A stretch of DNA of 40,489 nt, from contig JAFZKT010000049.1 in the NCBI GenBank assembly GCA_017553545.1, positions 1 through 40,489 on the forward strand. The letters run 5' to 3'. Position 1 is the first letter of the stretch. Each line of letters begins with the position of its first letter. Positions 15,648 through 23,889 of this stretch are shown here, one piece after another. The notes beneath the pieces are model-generated. The model made no database searches. It was given only the letters and a program-made list of their open reading frames with translations, and was not told where the DNA came from. Position numbers and translations under genes: made by a program. The DNA is from Bacteroidales bacterium (GTDB taxonomy: Bacteria; Bacteroidota; Bacteroidia; Bacteroidales; UBA932).

Positions 15648-16925
15648 ATGGAGACTTTGCCTTTCATATCGGCCGATGAAGCCGTGCGCGTCGTCAGAAG
15701 CGGCGACCATGTGCATCTTTCCAGCATCGCCAGCGTGCCGCATATCCTCATCGAGGCCCTGTGCCGCCGCGCCGGAGAGCTGAGGGACGTGCACTTCCAC
15801 CATTTCCACACGGAAGGGCCCGCCCCCTACGGCAGCGCGGAGTATGAAGGCGTTTTCTTCGACCAAGGCTTCTTCGTGGGCCCCAACCTCCGGGAAAGCG
15901 TCCGTCTGGGCGTGGCCGATTATCTCCCGGCCCACCTCTGGGAATCCCAGCGGATGTACCGCAGCGGCGTCCTGCCCTGCGACGTGGCTATGGTGCAGGT
16001 GTCGGAGCCCGTGGACGGGATGGTGTCGCTGGGTACCTCGGTAGACTGCTCGGTGGCTGCCCTGGAAGTGGCCCGGGATCGCATCGCCGTGGTGAACCAC
16101 AACGTTCCCTTCGCCCTCGGCGACCTCATTCCCATCGAGCGTTTCACCGCCCTGGTGAAGGATGACCGCCCCCTTATCACCAAGGACTATGTGCAGCCCT
16201 CGGAGGTGGAACTCGCCATCGGCCGGAATTGTTCTGAACTGGTGCCGGACGGAGCCTGCCTGCAGATGGGCATCGGGGCGCTTCCCAATGCGGTGTGCGC
16301 TTCCTTGAAAAATCATCAGCACCTGGGCCTGCATACGGAAATGTTCGCCGACGGCGCCCTGGACCTCATCTGGAAAGGTGTCATCGACGGCTCCCGCAAG
16401 CTCATCGACAAAGGCCAGGTGGTCGCTTCTTTCCTGCTGGGCTCGCAGCGTGTGTATGATTTCATCCACAACAACCCGGATGTCCGGATGCGGGACATCG
16501 CCTATACCAATGATCCGCTGATCATCTCCCGGAATCCCCGGGTGGTTTCCATCAATTCCGCCGTGGAGATTGACCTTACCGGTCAGGTGTGCGCAGATTC
16601 CATCGGCGAAAGAATCTATTCCGGAACGGGCGGTCAGCTGGACTTCGTGCGGGGCGCCAAGTTATCGCCCGGCGGGAAGTCCATCATCGCCCTGGCATCC
16701 CGCACCGCCCACGGCGCACCCAAGATTGTGCCGGTGCTGAAGCCCGGCGCCGGCGTGGTTACGCCCCGCGCGGATGTGGAATGGGTTGTCACCGAATACG
16801 GCTCCGTGAACCTCTGGGGAAAGTCCCTGCAGGAACGCGCAAAACTCCTCATAAGCATAGCGCACCCCGAAGACCGCGAAGCCCTGGAGCGCGCTGCGTT
16901 CGAGAGATTCGGACGGCTTATTTAA
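15648..16925 (+). CDS. Acetyl-CoA hydrolase/transferase family protein (acyl-CoA:acetate or 4-hydroxybutyrate CoA-transferase type)
   Basis: 425 aa from ATG 15648 (METLPFISADEAVR). Family I CoA-transferase that moves CoA between acids through a glutamyl-CoA intermediate; in fermentative Bacteroidales such enzymes make or exchange acetyl-, propionyl- or succinyl-CoA. Visible motifs: QMGIGALPNAV, GLHTEMFADGALDL (the catalytic-Glu region), NSAVEIDLTGQVCADS and SGTGGQLDFVRGA. The C-terminus IAHPEDREALERAAFERFGR is typical. Donor and acceptor cannot be fixed. Its 3' end overlaps the convergent HerA-like gene by 8 bp. Confidence 0.9.
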   Translation: METLPFISADEAVRVVRSGDHVHLSSIASVPHILIEALCRRAGELRDVHFHHFHTEGPAPYGSAEYEGVFFDQGFFVGPNLRESVRLGVADYLPAHLWESQRMYRSGVLPCDVAMVQVSEPVDGMVSLGTSVDCSVAALEVARDRIAVVNHNVPFALGDLIPIERFTALVKDDRPLITKDYVQPSEVELAIGRNCSELVPDGACLQMGIGALPNAVCASLKNHQHLGLHTEMFADGALDLIWKGVIDGSRKLIDKGQVVASFLLGSQRVYDFIHNNPDVRMRDIAYTNDPLIISRNPRVVSINSAVEIDLTGQVCADSIGERIYSGTGGQLDFVRGAKLSPGGKSIIALASRTAHGAPKIVPVLKPGAGVVTPRADVEWVVTEYGSVNLWGKSLQERAKLLISIAHPEDREALERAAFERFGRLI

Positions 16926-18555
16926 TCAGATTCCCCAGTACGGAACGGGTGAGTTCCTTGGTGATGGTGGTGGTAGCGCTCTTGGTGACGCTTCGAACCG
17001 CCTTCTCCTGGGTGGTCTTGCCGCCTTTCTTCTTCTTGCCGGTCACTTTTTCGGTGACTTTGTCGGCCACGGCAGCGGCAGCGACGCCCGTAAGCGCGGC
17101 GAGGATGGATTTCCCCACTTTGCTCAGGATTCCGCCCTTCTTTTTCTTGGCTTCCTCTTTTTCCGCTTTCGCCCGTTCTTTTTCCTCTTTGGCGGCGGCT
17201 TTCTCGGCCGCTGCGGCAGCCTTTTCAGCCTCGGCGGCGGCCATGGCTTCTTCCTGCTGTTTCTGCGCAGCTTCCAGTTCGGCCGCTATGCGCTCATAGG
17301 CGCTTTCCCGGTCGATGGGGTGGTCATATCGGCCATAGAGACGGCTGCGCTTGATGAGCTCTGAACGCTGGTCTTCCGTGATGGCGCCAATCTGGCTCAG
17401 CGGGAAGAGAATCTTCGCGCGTTCCACGATGTTGGGCGTTCCTTTTTCATCCAGGAAGGAGACCAGGGCCTCTCCGGTCCCCAGTTCCAAAAGTGTATTG
17501 TAGGTATTGAAGGCGGGATTGGCGCGGAAGGTATCCGCCGCCACCTTCACGGCCTTCTGCTCCATCGGGGAATAGGCGCGGAGGGCGTGCTGGACGCGGT
17601 TGCCCAGCTGGCCCAGGATGTTACCGGGGACGTCCGTAGGACTCTGGGTGATGAACCAGATGCCCACACCCTTGGAACGGATGAGGCGAATCACCTGTTC
17701 AATCTTATCCACCAGGGCCTTGGATGTGCCCTCGAAGAGCATATGGGCTTCGTCGAAGAAGAAGACCAGTTTCGGAAGATCCATCTCCCCCACCTCCGGC
17801 AGCGTGGCATACAGTTCCGACAGCAGCCACAGCAGGAAAGTCGAATAGAGTTTGGGCTGGAGCATGAGTTTGTCGGCCGCCAGCACGTTCATGATGCCCT
17901 TGCCGCCTTCGCACTGCAGGAGGTCGTAGATGTCGAAGTCCGGTTCCCCGAAGAACTTCTCCGCCCCCTGGTTTTCCAAGGTAAGGAGCGCGCGCTGGAT
18001 GGCTCCGACGGAGGCCGATGTCACATTCCCGTAGCGGGTGGTGTATTCGGCGGCGTGCTGTCCCACATAGTTGAGCATGGCGCGGAGGTCCTTGAGGTCG
18101 ATCAGGAGCAGGCCGTTTTCATCGGCAATCTTGAAGACGATGTTCAGAACGCCGGTCTGCGTCTCGTTGAGCTCCATCAGACGCCCCAGCATATCCGGCC
18201 CCATCCTGGAGATGGTGGAACGCATGGGATGTCCCTGCTCACCATAAACGTCGAAAAAGCGCACCGGGCAGCTCTGGAACTGCGGATTCTCAATGCCGAA
18301 CTCCGGCAGACGTTTCTCAATGAAGCCCGACATCTTGCCCACCTGGGAGATACCGCTCAGGTCGCCTTTCATGTCGGCCATAAAGCAAGGCACGCCGGCC
18401 TGGCAGAAGGTTTCCGCCAGCACCTGCAGGGTGACGGTTTTACCGGTTCCGGTGGCACCGGCGATGAGTCCGTGGCGGCAGGCCATCTTCCCGACGAGGG
18501 AGAGGGGGCCGTTCTCTGAATGGGCAATGTAGAGCCCGCGTTCTGTGTGAAGCAT
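16918..18555 (-). CDS. HerA-like ATPase (DUF853 family)
   Basis: 545 aa. The P-loop is GATGTGKTVTLQ (about residues 33-44) and the Walker B region is KLVFFFDEAHMLFEG; SKGVGIWFITQSPTDVP follows as in HerA/FtsK-type motors, with GNRVQHALRAYSP after it. The C-terminal ~120 residues are a charged Ala/Glu/Lys coiled coil (about 425-480) and a low-complexity Lys/Thr-rich tail, common in this family. Probably a hexameric DNA or protein translocase; function is not established. It follows cstA on the same strand after a perfect hairpin. Confidence 0.88.
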   Translation of the reverse strand: MLHTERGLYIAHSENGPLSLVGKMACRHGLIAGATGTGKTVTLQVLAETFCQAGVPCFMADMKGDLSGISQVGKMSGFIEKRLPEFGIENPQFQSCPVRFFDVYGEQGHPMRSTISRMGPDMLGRLMELNETQTGVLNIVFKIADENGLLLIDLKDLRAMLNYVGQHAAEYTTRYGNVTSASVGAIQRALLTLENQGAEKFFGEPDFDIYDLLQCEGGKGIMNVLAADKLMLQPKLYSTFLLWLLSELYATLPEVGEMDLPKLVFFFDEAHMLFEGTSKALVDKIEQVIRLIRSKGVGIWFITQSPTDVPGNILGQLGNRVQHALRAYSPMEQKAVKVAADTFRANPAFNTYNTLLELGTGEALVSFLDEKGTPNIVERAKILFPLSQIGAITEDQRSELIKRSRLYGRYDHPIDRESAYERIAAELEAAQKQQEEAMAAAEAEKAAAAAEKAAAKEEKERAKAEKEEAKKKKGGILSKVGKSILAALTGVAAAAVADKVTEKVTGKKKKGGKTTQEKAVRSVTKSATTTITKELTRSVLGNLIK

Positions 18556-18585
18556 AACTATTTGATTTTCAGTATATTCCTTACA

Positions 18586-18613
18586 TTAGGGTGCACTTGG
18601 CGGTGCACCCTAA
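18586..18613 (-). terminator. Perfect 11-bp hairpin between cstA and the HerA-like gene
   Basis: TTAGGGTGCAC (18586-18596) and GTGCACCCTAA (18603-18613) pair perfectly around a 6-base loop, 10 bases after the cstA stop. A long T-run is missing on the minus side, so termination may be weak or partial. Confidence 0.6.
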
Positions 18614-18623
18614 GTTCTATAAT

Positions 18624-20102
18624 TCATTGATTATTAGTCACTTGAGCGGCAGCCTTGCGGGACTTCCAGAGGAGCCACAGCAGGGCCGATACGGCAAAAG
18701 TGCCAAGGCCGATCCAAGGGGCCAGGGTCTGCGGGACGCGGAAGCCGGTCTTGTCCACCAGGATGAAGGTGACGCAGACGGCGGTCATAAAAAGCGCCGG
18801 CAGAAGGGTAATCAGGTAGTACCCCTTCCCGCGGCGGAACAGGTAAACGGTGGCGGTCCAGAGCATGAACGCGGCCAGCGTCTGGTTGCTCCAGCCGAAG
18901 TAGTTCCAGATGACGTTGAAGCCATCTTCGTCTGCTATATTGTACCACAGGAGGAGGGCCGATGCCGCAAAAAGCGGAAGAGCGACCAGCAGCCGGTGGC
19001 CGATGCCCTTCTGCTCCAGATGGAGGAAGTCCGCAATGATGAGGCGGGCGCTGCGGAAAGCGGTATCGCCCGAAGTGATGGGAGCGGCCACCACACCCAG
19101 GATGGCGAGGATGCCGCCCAGCAGACCCAGCCAGCCTTCGGAGACCTTGGTGACCACGGCCGGGGCCTCAGCGGAAACGTCCGGACCCACTTCGGCGGCA
19201 CCACCGTCGAAGAAGAACCAGGAAGCTACTGCCGCCCAGATAAGGGCCACCAAACCTTCCGTAATCATGGAGCCGTAGAAGACGGGCCGACCCATCTTTT
19301 CACTGCGGATGCAGCGGGCCATCAGCGGGCTCTGCGTGGCATGGAAGCCGGAAATGGCCCCGCACGCGATGGTAATGAACAGGCATGGGAAGATGGGTTG
19401 GTCGCCCAGGCGCGCCGTGGAATGGCACCCACCCAGATCTTGCCAAATCTCCGGCAGCGAAGGCCATTTGATAAAGAGGCAGACCATCAAAGCCACCGCC
19501 ATAAAGAGCAGGGCGGAAGCGAAGAGCGGATAGATACGGCCAATGAGTTTGTCGATGGGAAGGAGCGTCGCCACCACATAATAGACAAAGATGACGCCCA
19601 CCCAAATCATAATGGCTCCGCGACTGCCATCTCCGGCGAGATCTTCCCCCCCCAGGATGACGGCCGGGCTATAGACGAATACGGTGCCTACCAGCAGAAG
19701 GAGAAGGATGGAGAAAGCCAGCATCACCTTCTTGGTGCGCTTTCCCAGATACTCCCCTACCAGTTCCGGAAAACCGGAGCCGCCGTGACGGACGGACAGC
19801 ATCCCGCACATATAGTCGTGCACCGCGCCGGCGAAAATGCAGCCAAAGACAATCCAGAGATAACTGGACGGGCCGAATTTGGCCCCCATGATGGCACCGA
19901 ATATGGGACCCGTGCCGGCTATGTTCAGGAACTGAATCATGAACACCTTCCAGTTCGGAAAGGCGATAAAGTCCACGCCGTCGGCTTTGCTGACGGCCGG
20001 CGTCTTCCGGGAAGGGTCCGGGCCGAATACACGGTCTACGAACGCTCCGTAAATAAAGTACCCGAGAACCAGGGCGGCAATGCTGATCAGAAAGGATATC
20101 AT
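18624..20102 (-). CDS. cstA: CstA-family carbon starvation protein / putative peptide or pyruvate transporter
   Basis: 492 aa with about 13 membrane segments. Conserved CstA motifs near the N-terminus: FIAFPNWKVFMIQFLNIAGTGP, AIMGAKFGP and GAVHDYMCGMLSVRHGG; later TSGDTAFRSARLIIAD and WNYFGWSNQTLAA. This is the short CstA form found in Bacteroidales. Homologues take up peptides or pyruvate on carbon limitation; substrate here unknown. It follows rsmD with 31 bp between, filled by a short palindromic repeat. Confidence 0.9.
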   Translation of the reverse strand: MISFLISIAALVLGYFIYGAFVDRVFGPDPSRKTPAVSKADGVDFIAFPNWKVFMIQFLNIAGTGPIFGAIMGAKFGPSSYLWIVFGCIFAGAVHDYMCGMLSVRHGGSGFPELVGEYLGKRTKKVMLAFSILLLLLVGTVFVYSPAVILGGEDLAGDGSRGAIMIWVGVIFVYYVVATLLPIDKLIGRIYPLFASALLFMAVALMVCLFIKWPSLPEIWQDLGGCHSTARLGDQPIFPCLFITIACGAISGFHATQSPLMARCIRSEKMGRPVFYGSMITEGLVALIWAAVASWFFFDGGAAEVGPDVSAEAPAVVTKVSEGWLGLLGGILAILGVVAAPITSGDTAFRSARLIIADFLHLEQKGIGHRLLVALPLFAASALLLWYNIADEDGFNVIWNYFGWSNQTLAAFMLWTATVYLFRRGKGYYLITLLPALFMTAVCVTFILVDKTGFRVPQTLAPWIGLGTFAVSALLWLLWKSRKAAAQVTNNQ

Positions 20103-20105
20103 AGG

Positions 20106-20131
20106 GATTCTTCGCTTGGCTCAGAATGACA
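20106..20131. repeat. Short palindromic repeat (ATTCTTCGCTnnGnTCAGAATGACA), copy 1
   Basis: ATTCTTCGCTTGGCTCAGAAT is an imperfect palindrome (ATTCT.../AGAAT). The same unit with three base changes lies at 35779-35806. Related sequences are widespread in draft bacterial genomes, where their reverse strand is often mistranslated as a SERSEES peptide. Here it nearly fills the 31-bp gap between rsmD and cstA. Confidence 0.8.
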
Positions 20132-20133
20132 AA

Positions 20134-20664
20134 TCAAACAAAAAACGAGAAGTGTACGCGTCCGTAATTGCGTTCCTTCACGAAATGCGGATGCTCTTTG
20201 AAGGAATGCTCGTCCCCATGCTCCAAAATGAAGTAACATTCCGGATGCAGCAGGTCCAGGGAAAAGACCAGATCCGGCAGACTTTCCAGGCCTTCCAGGG
20301 CATAGGGCGGATCTGCAAAGACAATGTCAAACTTTTCCCGGCAGATGGGAAGGAAATCGAAGACGTTGTCACGCACCATGGTGACATTGGCGAGCCCCAG
20401 GCGGGCGGCTTCCGTCTTGATGAAAGTGGCGTTTTCCCGGGCCATTTCCACGCAGTAGACCCGCGCGGCGCCGCGGGAAGCGAATTCGAAGGCGATGGAC
20501 CCGGTACCGCCGAAAAGGTCCAACACCTTGAGGTCCTGAAATTCGTATTCGTTGTCCAGGATGTTGAAGAGCCCTTCCTTGGCGAAGTCCGTGGTAGGGC
20601 GGGCCTTATACCCCTGCGGGGGCAGGATGACTTTTCCCTTCAGTTTTCCGCCGATGATTCTCAT
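20134..20664 (-). CDS. rsmD: 16S rRNA (guanine(966)-N(2))-methyltransferase
   Basis: 176 aa from MRIIGGKLKGK (start 20664), which overlaps the DUF3822 gene by 4 bp. Methylates G966 of 16S rRNA using S-adenosylmethionine. Motifs: RPTTDFAKEGLFNIL, the SAM-binding LDLFGGTGSIAFE (about residues 47-59), and catalytic FADPPYALEG. Full length. Longer upstream frames would run deep into the preceding gene. Confidence 0.95.
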   Translation of the reverse strand: MRIIGGKLKGKVILPPQGYKARPTTDFAKEGLFNILDNEYEFQDLKVLDLFGGTGSIAFEFASRGAARVYCVEMARENATFIKTEAARLGLANVTMVRDNVFDFLPICREKFDIVFADPPYALEGLESLPDLVFSLDLLHPECYFILEHGDEHSFKEHPHFVKERNYGRVHFSFFV

Positions 20665-21353
20665 AACTGAACCACGGCCTTGAAATAACGGTACAGGGAC
20701 ATTTCGTCCTCCGGATTCAGGGGTGTTCGGAAATGTACGGTGGTTACTTCCGGATTGAGCTGCAGCCGTTTCAAAGCCAGGAAGAGGAAGTATTCCGCCG
20801 TGGTGAAATCCGGTGCCTCGAAGACATTTGCGAGGCACAGCGTGCGGCCCTGGGCAATGACCAGGTGCAGGTAGCCGGCGTGCCAGGCGGCTACAATCTT
20901 GTTGTACTCGCCGATGCCTTCCAGCTCCTGCAGAAGATAATACATTTCCGGCAACACGCGGACAGGCTCTCCCGAGGTGGGAAGCACCGTCTGGGCCATC
21001 ACCTTGGACAGGGATTCGTCCAGGGTATTGGAAAAGACCAGCGTGGCACCGATGGACGGAACCGGAACGCTTTCCACAAAATCATTTTCCCGCAGCCGTA
21101 CCACTTCCGCCAGGGCAGCGCGCGTCCGGGCGGGCTCCAGGAAGGAATCCGGCACCAGCGTCACCTTGGGCGTAAGGAGGGAAATGGCCACGGAATCATA
21201 GCGCCGCTGGAACTCCGGCGTGGTAAAAAGCCGTTCCGCACCCAGCCAGGGAGAAACCCGGACGGTCTCCGCCCCGCTGTAAACTTTAAAAGAATATCCA
21301 CTCAAGGAGACTTGAATGGATATCCCTGTGATATCTGTAACAGGCCTGTCCAT
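20661..21353 (-). CDS. DUF3822 family protein
   Basis: 230 aa, no signal peptide or membrane segment. It matches the Bacteroidota DUF3822 family, which commonly lies directly upstream of rsmD, as here. The fold of this family is thought to resemble actin-like ATPases of the pilus type, but I see no clear catalytic motif. It overlaps rsmD by 4 bp and follows the membrane-anchored protein by 8 bp. Confidence 0.75.
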   Translation of the reverse strand: MDRPVTDITGISIQVSLSGYSFKVYSGAETVRVSPWLGAERLFTTPEFQRRYDSVAISLLTPKVTLVPDSFLEPARTRAALAEVVRLRENDFVESVPVPSIGATLVFSNTLDESLSKVMAQTVLPTSGEPVRVLPEMYYLLQELEGIGEYNKIVAAWHAGYLHLVIAQGRTLCLANVFEAPDFTTAEYFLFLALKRLQLNPEVTTVHFRTPLNPEDEMSLYRYFKAVVQL

Positions 21354-21361
21354 AAAGAGGA

Positions 21362-22072
21362 CTACTCCCAGTTACCGGCGTTGTTGTTGGGCATCGTGAT
21401 GCTACCCACCTGCAGGCCTTCGTACTTGTTCTGGTCCCTGCGTTCCGCATTCAGATTGATAAGGAGCTGTTTGTCCAGGCCTTTGCAAAGAGCCTTGTAA
21501 GGCATACGGGCTTCAAACAGCGGGACCGGCACACCGGAAACCATTCTGACGACGGACTCCATTTCCGTGAGCTGACGGCCGGAGAACGGGATGTAAAGCA
21601 AAGAGTCCACACTCCAATCCTTTTCTGCCTTATGATACAGGAGCAGGGTGTCACTTACCGCCACTTCCTGCTTGATGGAATATACCACTGACTGGCCGGC
21701 CTCCCTGGCCTCAATCAGTTTCTTCGTCAGGTCGGGTTCCTTCAAACGACGGTTGGCCTTCTTGATGGCTTCCGTGTTGGCCACCGCAATTGAGTCGTCC
21801 ATGGAGCCGATTTGCATCGTGATTTCCATCTTGCCCTCCTTATAGAAGAGGATGAGGGAGTCCATGGAAGAGGTATAATGACCATTCTCGCTCTTGAACT
21901 GCTCCTGCAGGGTACGGATATCCTTCAGGCGCTGGATGGCCACCTGAGAACGGGCCTCTACCTCATTGTTAAAACGAACAGGTTTCATCACGCTCTTGAC
22001 AATGTAGACGACCAGAAGAACGACGACCGCCGCGAGAACGAACTCCAAAACAATTTTCAGGGCTTTGTTCAT
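21362..22072 (-). CDS. Membrane-anchored protein of unknown function
   Basis: 236 aa. One N-terminal membrane segment (about 6-27, ALKIVLEFVLAAVVVLLVVY), then a soluble, mostly helical region containing RLKDIRTLQEQFKSENGHYTSSMDSL, a pattern reminiscent of the pilin-like/secretin helper fold where a helix is followed by an N-G-x-Y turn, then charged beta-rich sequence. It is conserved in context (upstream of DUF3822-rsmD), suggesting a Bacteroidota-specific envelope role. I cannot assign a function. It has a clear promoter at 22107-22138. Confidence 0.6.
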   Translation of the reverse strand: MNKALKIVLEFVLAAVVVLLVVYIVKSVMKPVRFNNEVEARSQVAIQRLKDIRTLQEQFKSENGHYTSSMDSLILFYKEGKMEITMQIGSMDDSIAVANTEAIKKANRRLKEPDLTKKLIEAREAGQSVVYSIKQEVAVSDTLLLYHKAEKDWSVDSLLYIPFSGRQLTEMESVVRMVSGVPVPLFEARMPYKALCKGLDKQLLINLNAERRDQNKYEGLQVGSITMPNNNAGNWE

Positions 22073-22106
22073 TATTTCAGTGTTTTTAAATATTTCAAAC
22101 TTCCGA

Positions 22107-22138
22107 CAAAGTTAACAAAATCATTTATCAAAAACAAG
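22107..22138 (-). promoter_or_regulatory. Promoter of the 22072-18624 gene string
   Basis: On the minus strand TAACTTTG (22114-22107) is preceded by CTTG (22138-22135) at exactly 20 bases. It is 34 bases before the ATG at 22072. The whole 22072-20134 string, and possibly cstA, may be read from here. Confidence 0.65.
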
Positions 22139-22174
22139 AACAAAGTATTATTTGCTTTTCTCTCGGTTTGAAGC

Positions 22175-22182
22175 TATATTTG
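22175..22182 (+). promoter_or_regulatory. -7 promoter box of nrnA
   Basis: TATATTTG matches TAnnTTTG, 25 bases before the ATG at 22208. A TTTG at 22151-22154 lies 20 bases upstream, an exact -33 spacing. Confidence 0.65.
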
Positions 22183-22207
22183 TAGATTGTTTAGTGTCCA
22201 AAAAGAG

Positions 22208-23347
22208 ATGGATTTCATCCGGAGTGAAAGCATAGCCTGCCTGCGGCAGTGGATCGCCGACGCAAAGCGCTGCGCCGTGGTGAGCCATACCCATCCGGAC
22301 GGCGACGCCCTGGGCTCCACCGCAGGCCTGGCCCTCTTTCTGCAGACGCAAGGCAAGGATGTAACCTGCCTGTATCCGGACGCCATCGCGGCCAATCTGC
22401 GTTTCATCCTCCCGGAAGGCCTCCCCTTCCATATCCACAATGCGGAAAAGCATTCCGCGGAAGAATGTATTCTCAAGGCCGATTTAATCTTCCTGGTAGA
22501 CGCCAACAGCTTCTCCCGCACGGAAGGGATGGAATCCCTCCTGAAAGAGTCCAATGCCCGCAAGGTCCTCATTGACCACCACCTGAATCCGGACACGGAC
22601 AGCTTCGGCCTGGTCTTTTCCACCCCGGAAATCTCCTCCGCCTCGGAGGTGGTGTACTGGATATTAAAGAGCCTTCTGGAGGAGGGTGTTGTTCCGCCAA
22701 CCGTCGCTGCGCGACCCCTCCCGGTTCGCCGTGCCTCAGAGGAGGCACTGGCTACGGGCCCCTCCCTCTTACACGGCCGAGGGTGGCCATGGGTTGGCGG
22801 AACAACACCCTCCTCCATCGGCAGTGCACTCCTTACCGGCATGACCACGGACACCAACAACTTTGCGAATTCGGTGTTTCCCTCCACCTTGCAGATGGCA
22901 TCGGAGCTGCTGGCGGCAGGCGTGGACCGGGACGCCATCCTGCAGCAGGTGTATCAGAGTTACCGGGAAAACCGCGTACGGCTGATGGGTTATATGCAGA
23001 GCGAAGAAATGAAAGTGCTGCCCGAAGGCGGCGCCTATATGATTCTGACCAAGGCCATCCAGCACCGTTTTGACCTGCAGGAAGGCGAATCGGAAGGCCT
23101 GGTGAACGTACCGCTGAGCATCGGCAAAGTGCGGCTAAGCGTGCTCCTGAAAGAAGACGAAGGCCATTTCCGCGTGAGTGTACGCTCGAAACAAGGGACA
23201 TCGGCCCAGCAACTGGCCGTCAAATACTTTCACGGCGGCGGTCATGAAAATGCGGCCGGCGGCAAACTGTTCATCGGAGAGGATATTCCTTCGGCCGATG
23301 CCGCCGCGGAATATGTGGAACAATCCCTGAAAGCATTCCTGGGATGA
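22208..23347 (+). CDS. nrnA: DHH-family nanoRNase / pAp phosphatase with an in-frame repeat insertion
   Basis: 379 aa from ATG 22208. DHH/DHHA1 phosphoesterase that degrades 2-5-nt RNAs and dephosphorylates pAp. Metal motifs: SHTHPDGDALGS, FLVDANSF, VLIDHHLNPD and the DHHA1 signature GGGHENAAGG near the C-terminus. Family members are about 330-345 aa; the excess equals the 141-nt palindromic element at 22677-22817 (about residues 157-203), open in frame and placed between the LLEEG helix and IGSALLTGMTTDTNNF, a surface position ahead of the third metal motif. First gene of a plus-strand string; overlaps the next gene by 4 bp. Confidence 0.92.
   Translation: MDFIRSESIACLRQWIADAKRCAVVSHTHPDGDALGSTAGLALFLQTQGKDVTCLYPDAIAANLRFILPEGLPFHIHNAEKHSAEECILKADLIFLVDANSFSRTEGMESLLKESNARKVLIDHHLNPDTDSFGLVFSTPEISSASEVVYWILKSLLEEGVVPPTVAARPLPVRRASEEALATGPSLLHGRGWPWVGGTTPSSIGSALLTGMTTDTNNFANSVFPSTLQMASELLAAGVDRDAILQQVYQSYRENRVRLMGYMQSEEMKVLPEGGAYMILTKAIQHRFDLQEGESEGLVNVPLSIGKVRLSVLLKEDEGHFRVSVRSKQGTSAQQLAVKYFHGGGHENAAGGKLFIGEDIPSADAAAEYVEQSLKAFLG
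22677..22817 (-). repeat. Palindromic element inserted in nrnA (copy D)
   Basis: The arms 22677-22702 and 22792-22817 are perfectly complementary over 26 bp. Read on the minus strand, the core has CCACCCTCGG, GTAAGAGGGAGGGGCCCG, a hairpin GTGCCTC-CTCT-GAGGCAC (plus 22731-22748) and CCGGGAGGGGTCGCGCAGCGAC, the same block order as the 39759 and 12664 copies. Total 141 nt, a multiple of three. It is antisense to the host gene, yet the nrnA frame has no stop. The arm sequence is unlike that of any other copy. Confidence 0.92.
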
Positions 23348-23889
23348 GAAAGTGGCTGCTCATATCACTCGTCGTCCTGTCGGCCTGCGCAAAGCAGTCG
23401 CTGAAGACCACCTATGACCAGCAGACCACCTACATCGAAAGTTTCGTGGACGCGCGCATGAAGGAGACGCCCGATGCCGTTCTCACCCGGCAGGATGGCG
23501 CATACCGCCTTACCCTCAGCAGCACAGCGGCCGAAGACGCCCCCTCCCTGCAGTGGGGACACCGGGTGAAACTGGACTACGGCTGCTTCGTGCTCTCATC
23601 GGCCAGTCTCTCCAGCGGCAACCTCGTTTCCACCACCCTCAAGGACCTGGCGACGCAGGCGGGATGGACGCTCTCGGACGAAAGCATCTTCCAACCCGTC
23701 ACCCTCACCCTGGATGACAGTCTGGTGGAGGGCCTCTCCAGAGGCCTCACCGGTGTGAAGGCAGGCGACGTAGCCTATATCCTCTTTACCGGCGAATACG
23801 GCTACGGAAAGAGCGAGCGGGGCACGATTCCTGCATTATCGGCCCTGGCCTATTATGTTCAAATTGAAGAAATCGACCCAAATGAATAA
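23344..23889 (+). CDS. FKBP-like lipoprotein
   Basis: 181 aa. Lipoprotein signal ending VLSAC (Cys15). A single FKBP-like domain (about 75-178): WGHRVKLDYGCFVL, LVEGLSRGLTGVKAGDVAYILFTGEYGYGK and a C-terminal LAYYVQIEEI strand. Catalytic aromatic residues of FKBPs are only partly kept, so isomerase activity is uncertain and a chaperone role likely. It overlaps nrnA by 4 bp and the second FKBP-like gene by 8 bp. Confidence 0.8.
   Translation: MRKWLLISLVVLSACAKQSLKTTYDQQTTYIESFVDARMKETPDAVLTRQDGAYRLTLSSTAAEDAPSLQWGHRVKLDYGCFVLSSASLSSGNLVSTTLKDLATQAGWTLSDESIFQPVTLTLDDSLVEGLSRGLTGVKAGDVAYILFTGEYGYGKSERGTIPALSALAYYVQIEEIDPNE

Noticed and set aside
18591-20129. Open frame antisense to cstA (512 codons)
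   Set aside because: Highly charged, His-rich shadow sequence without homology signals; CstA on the other strand is unmistakable.
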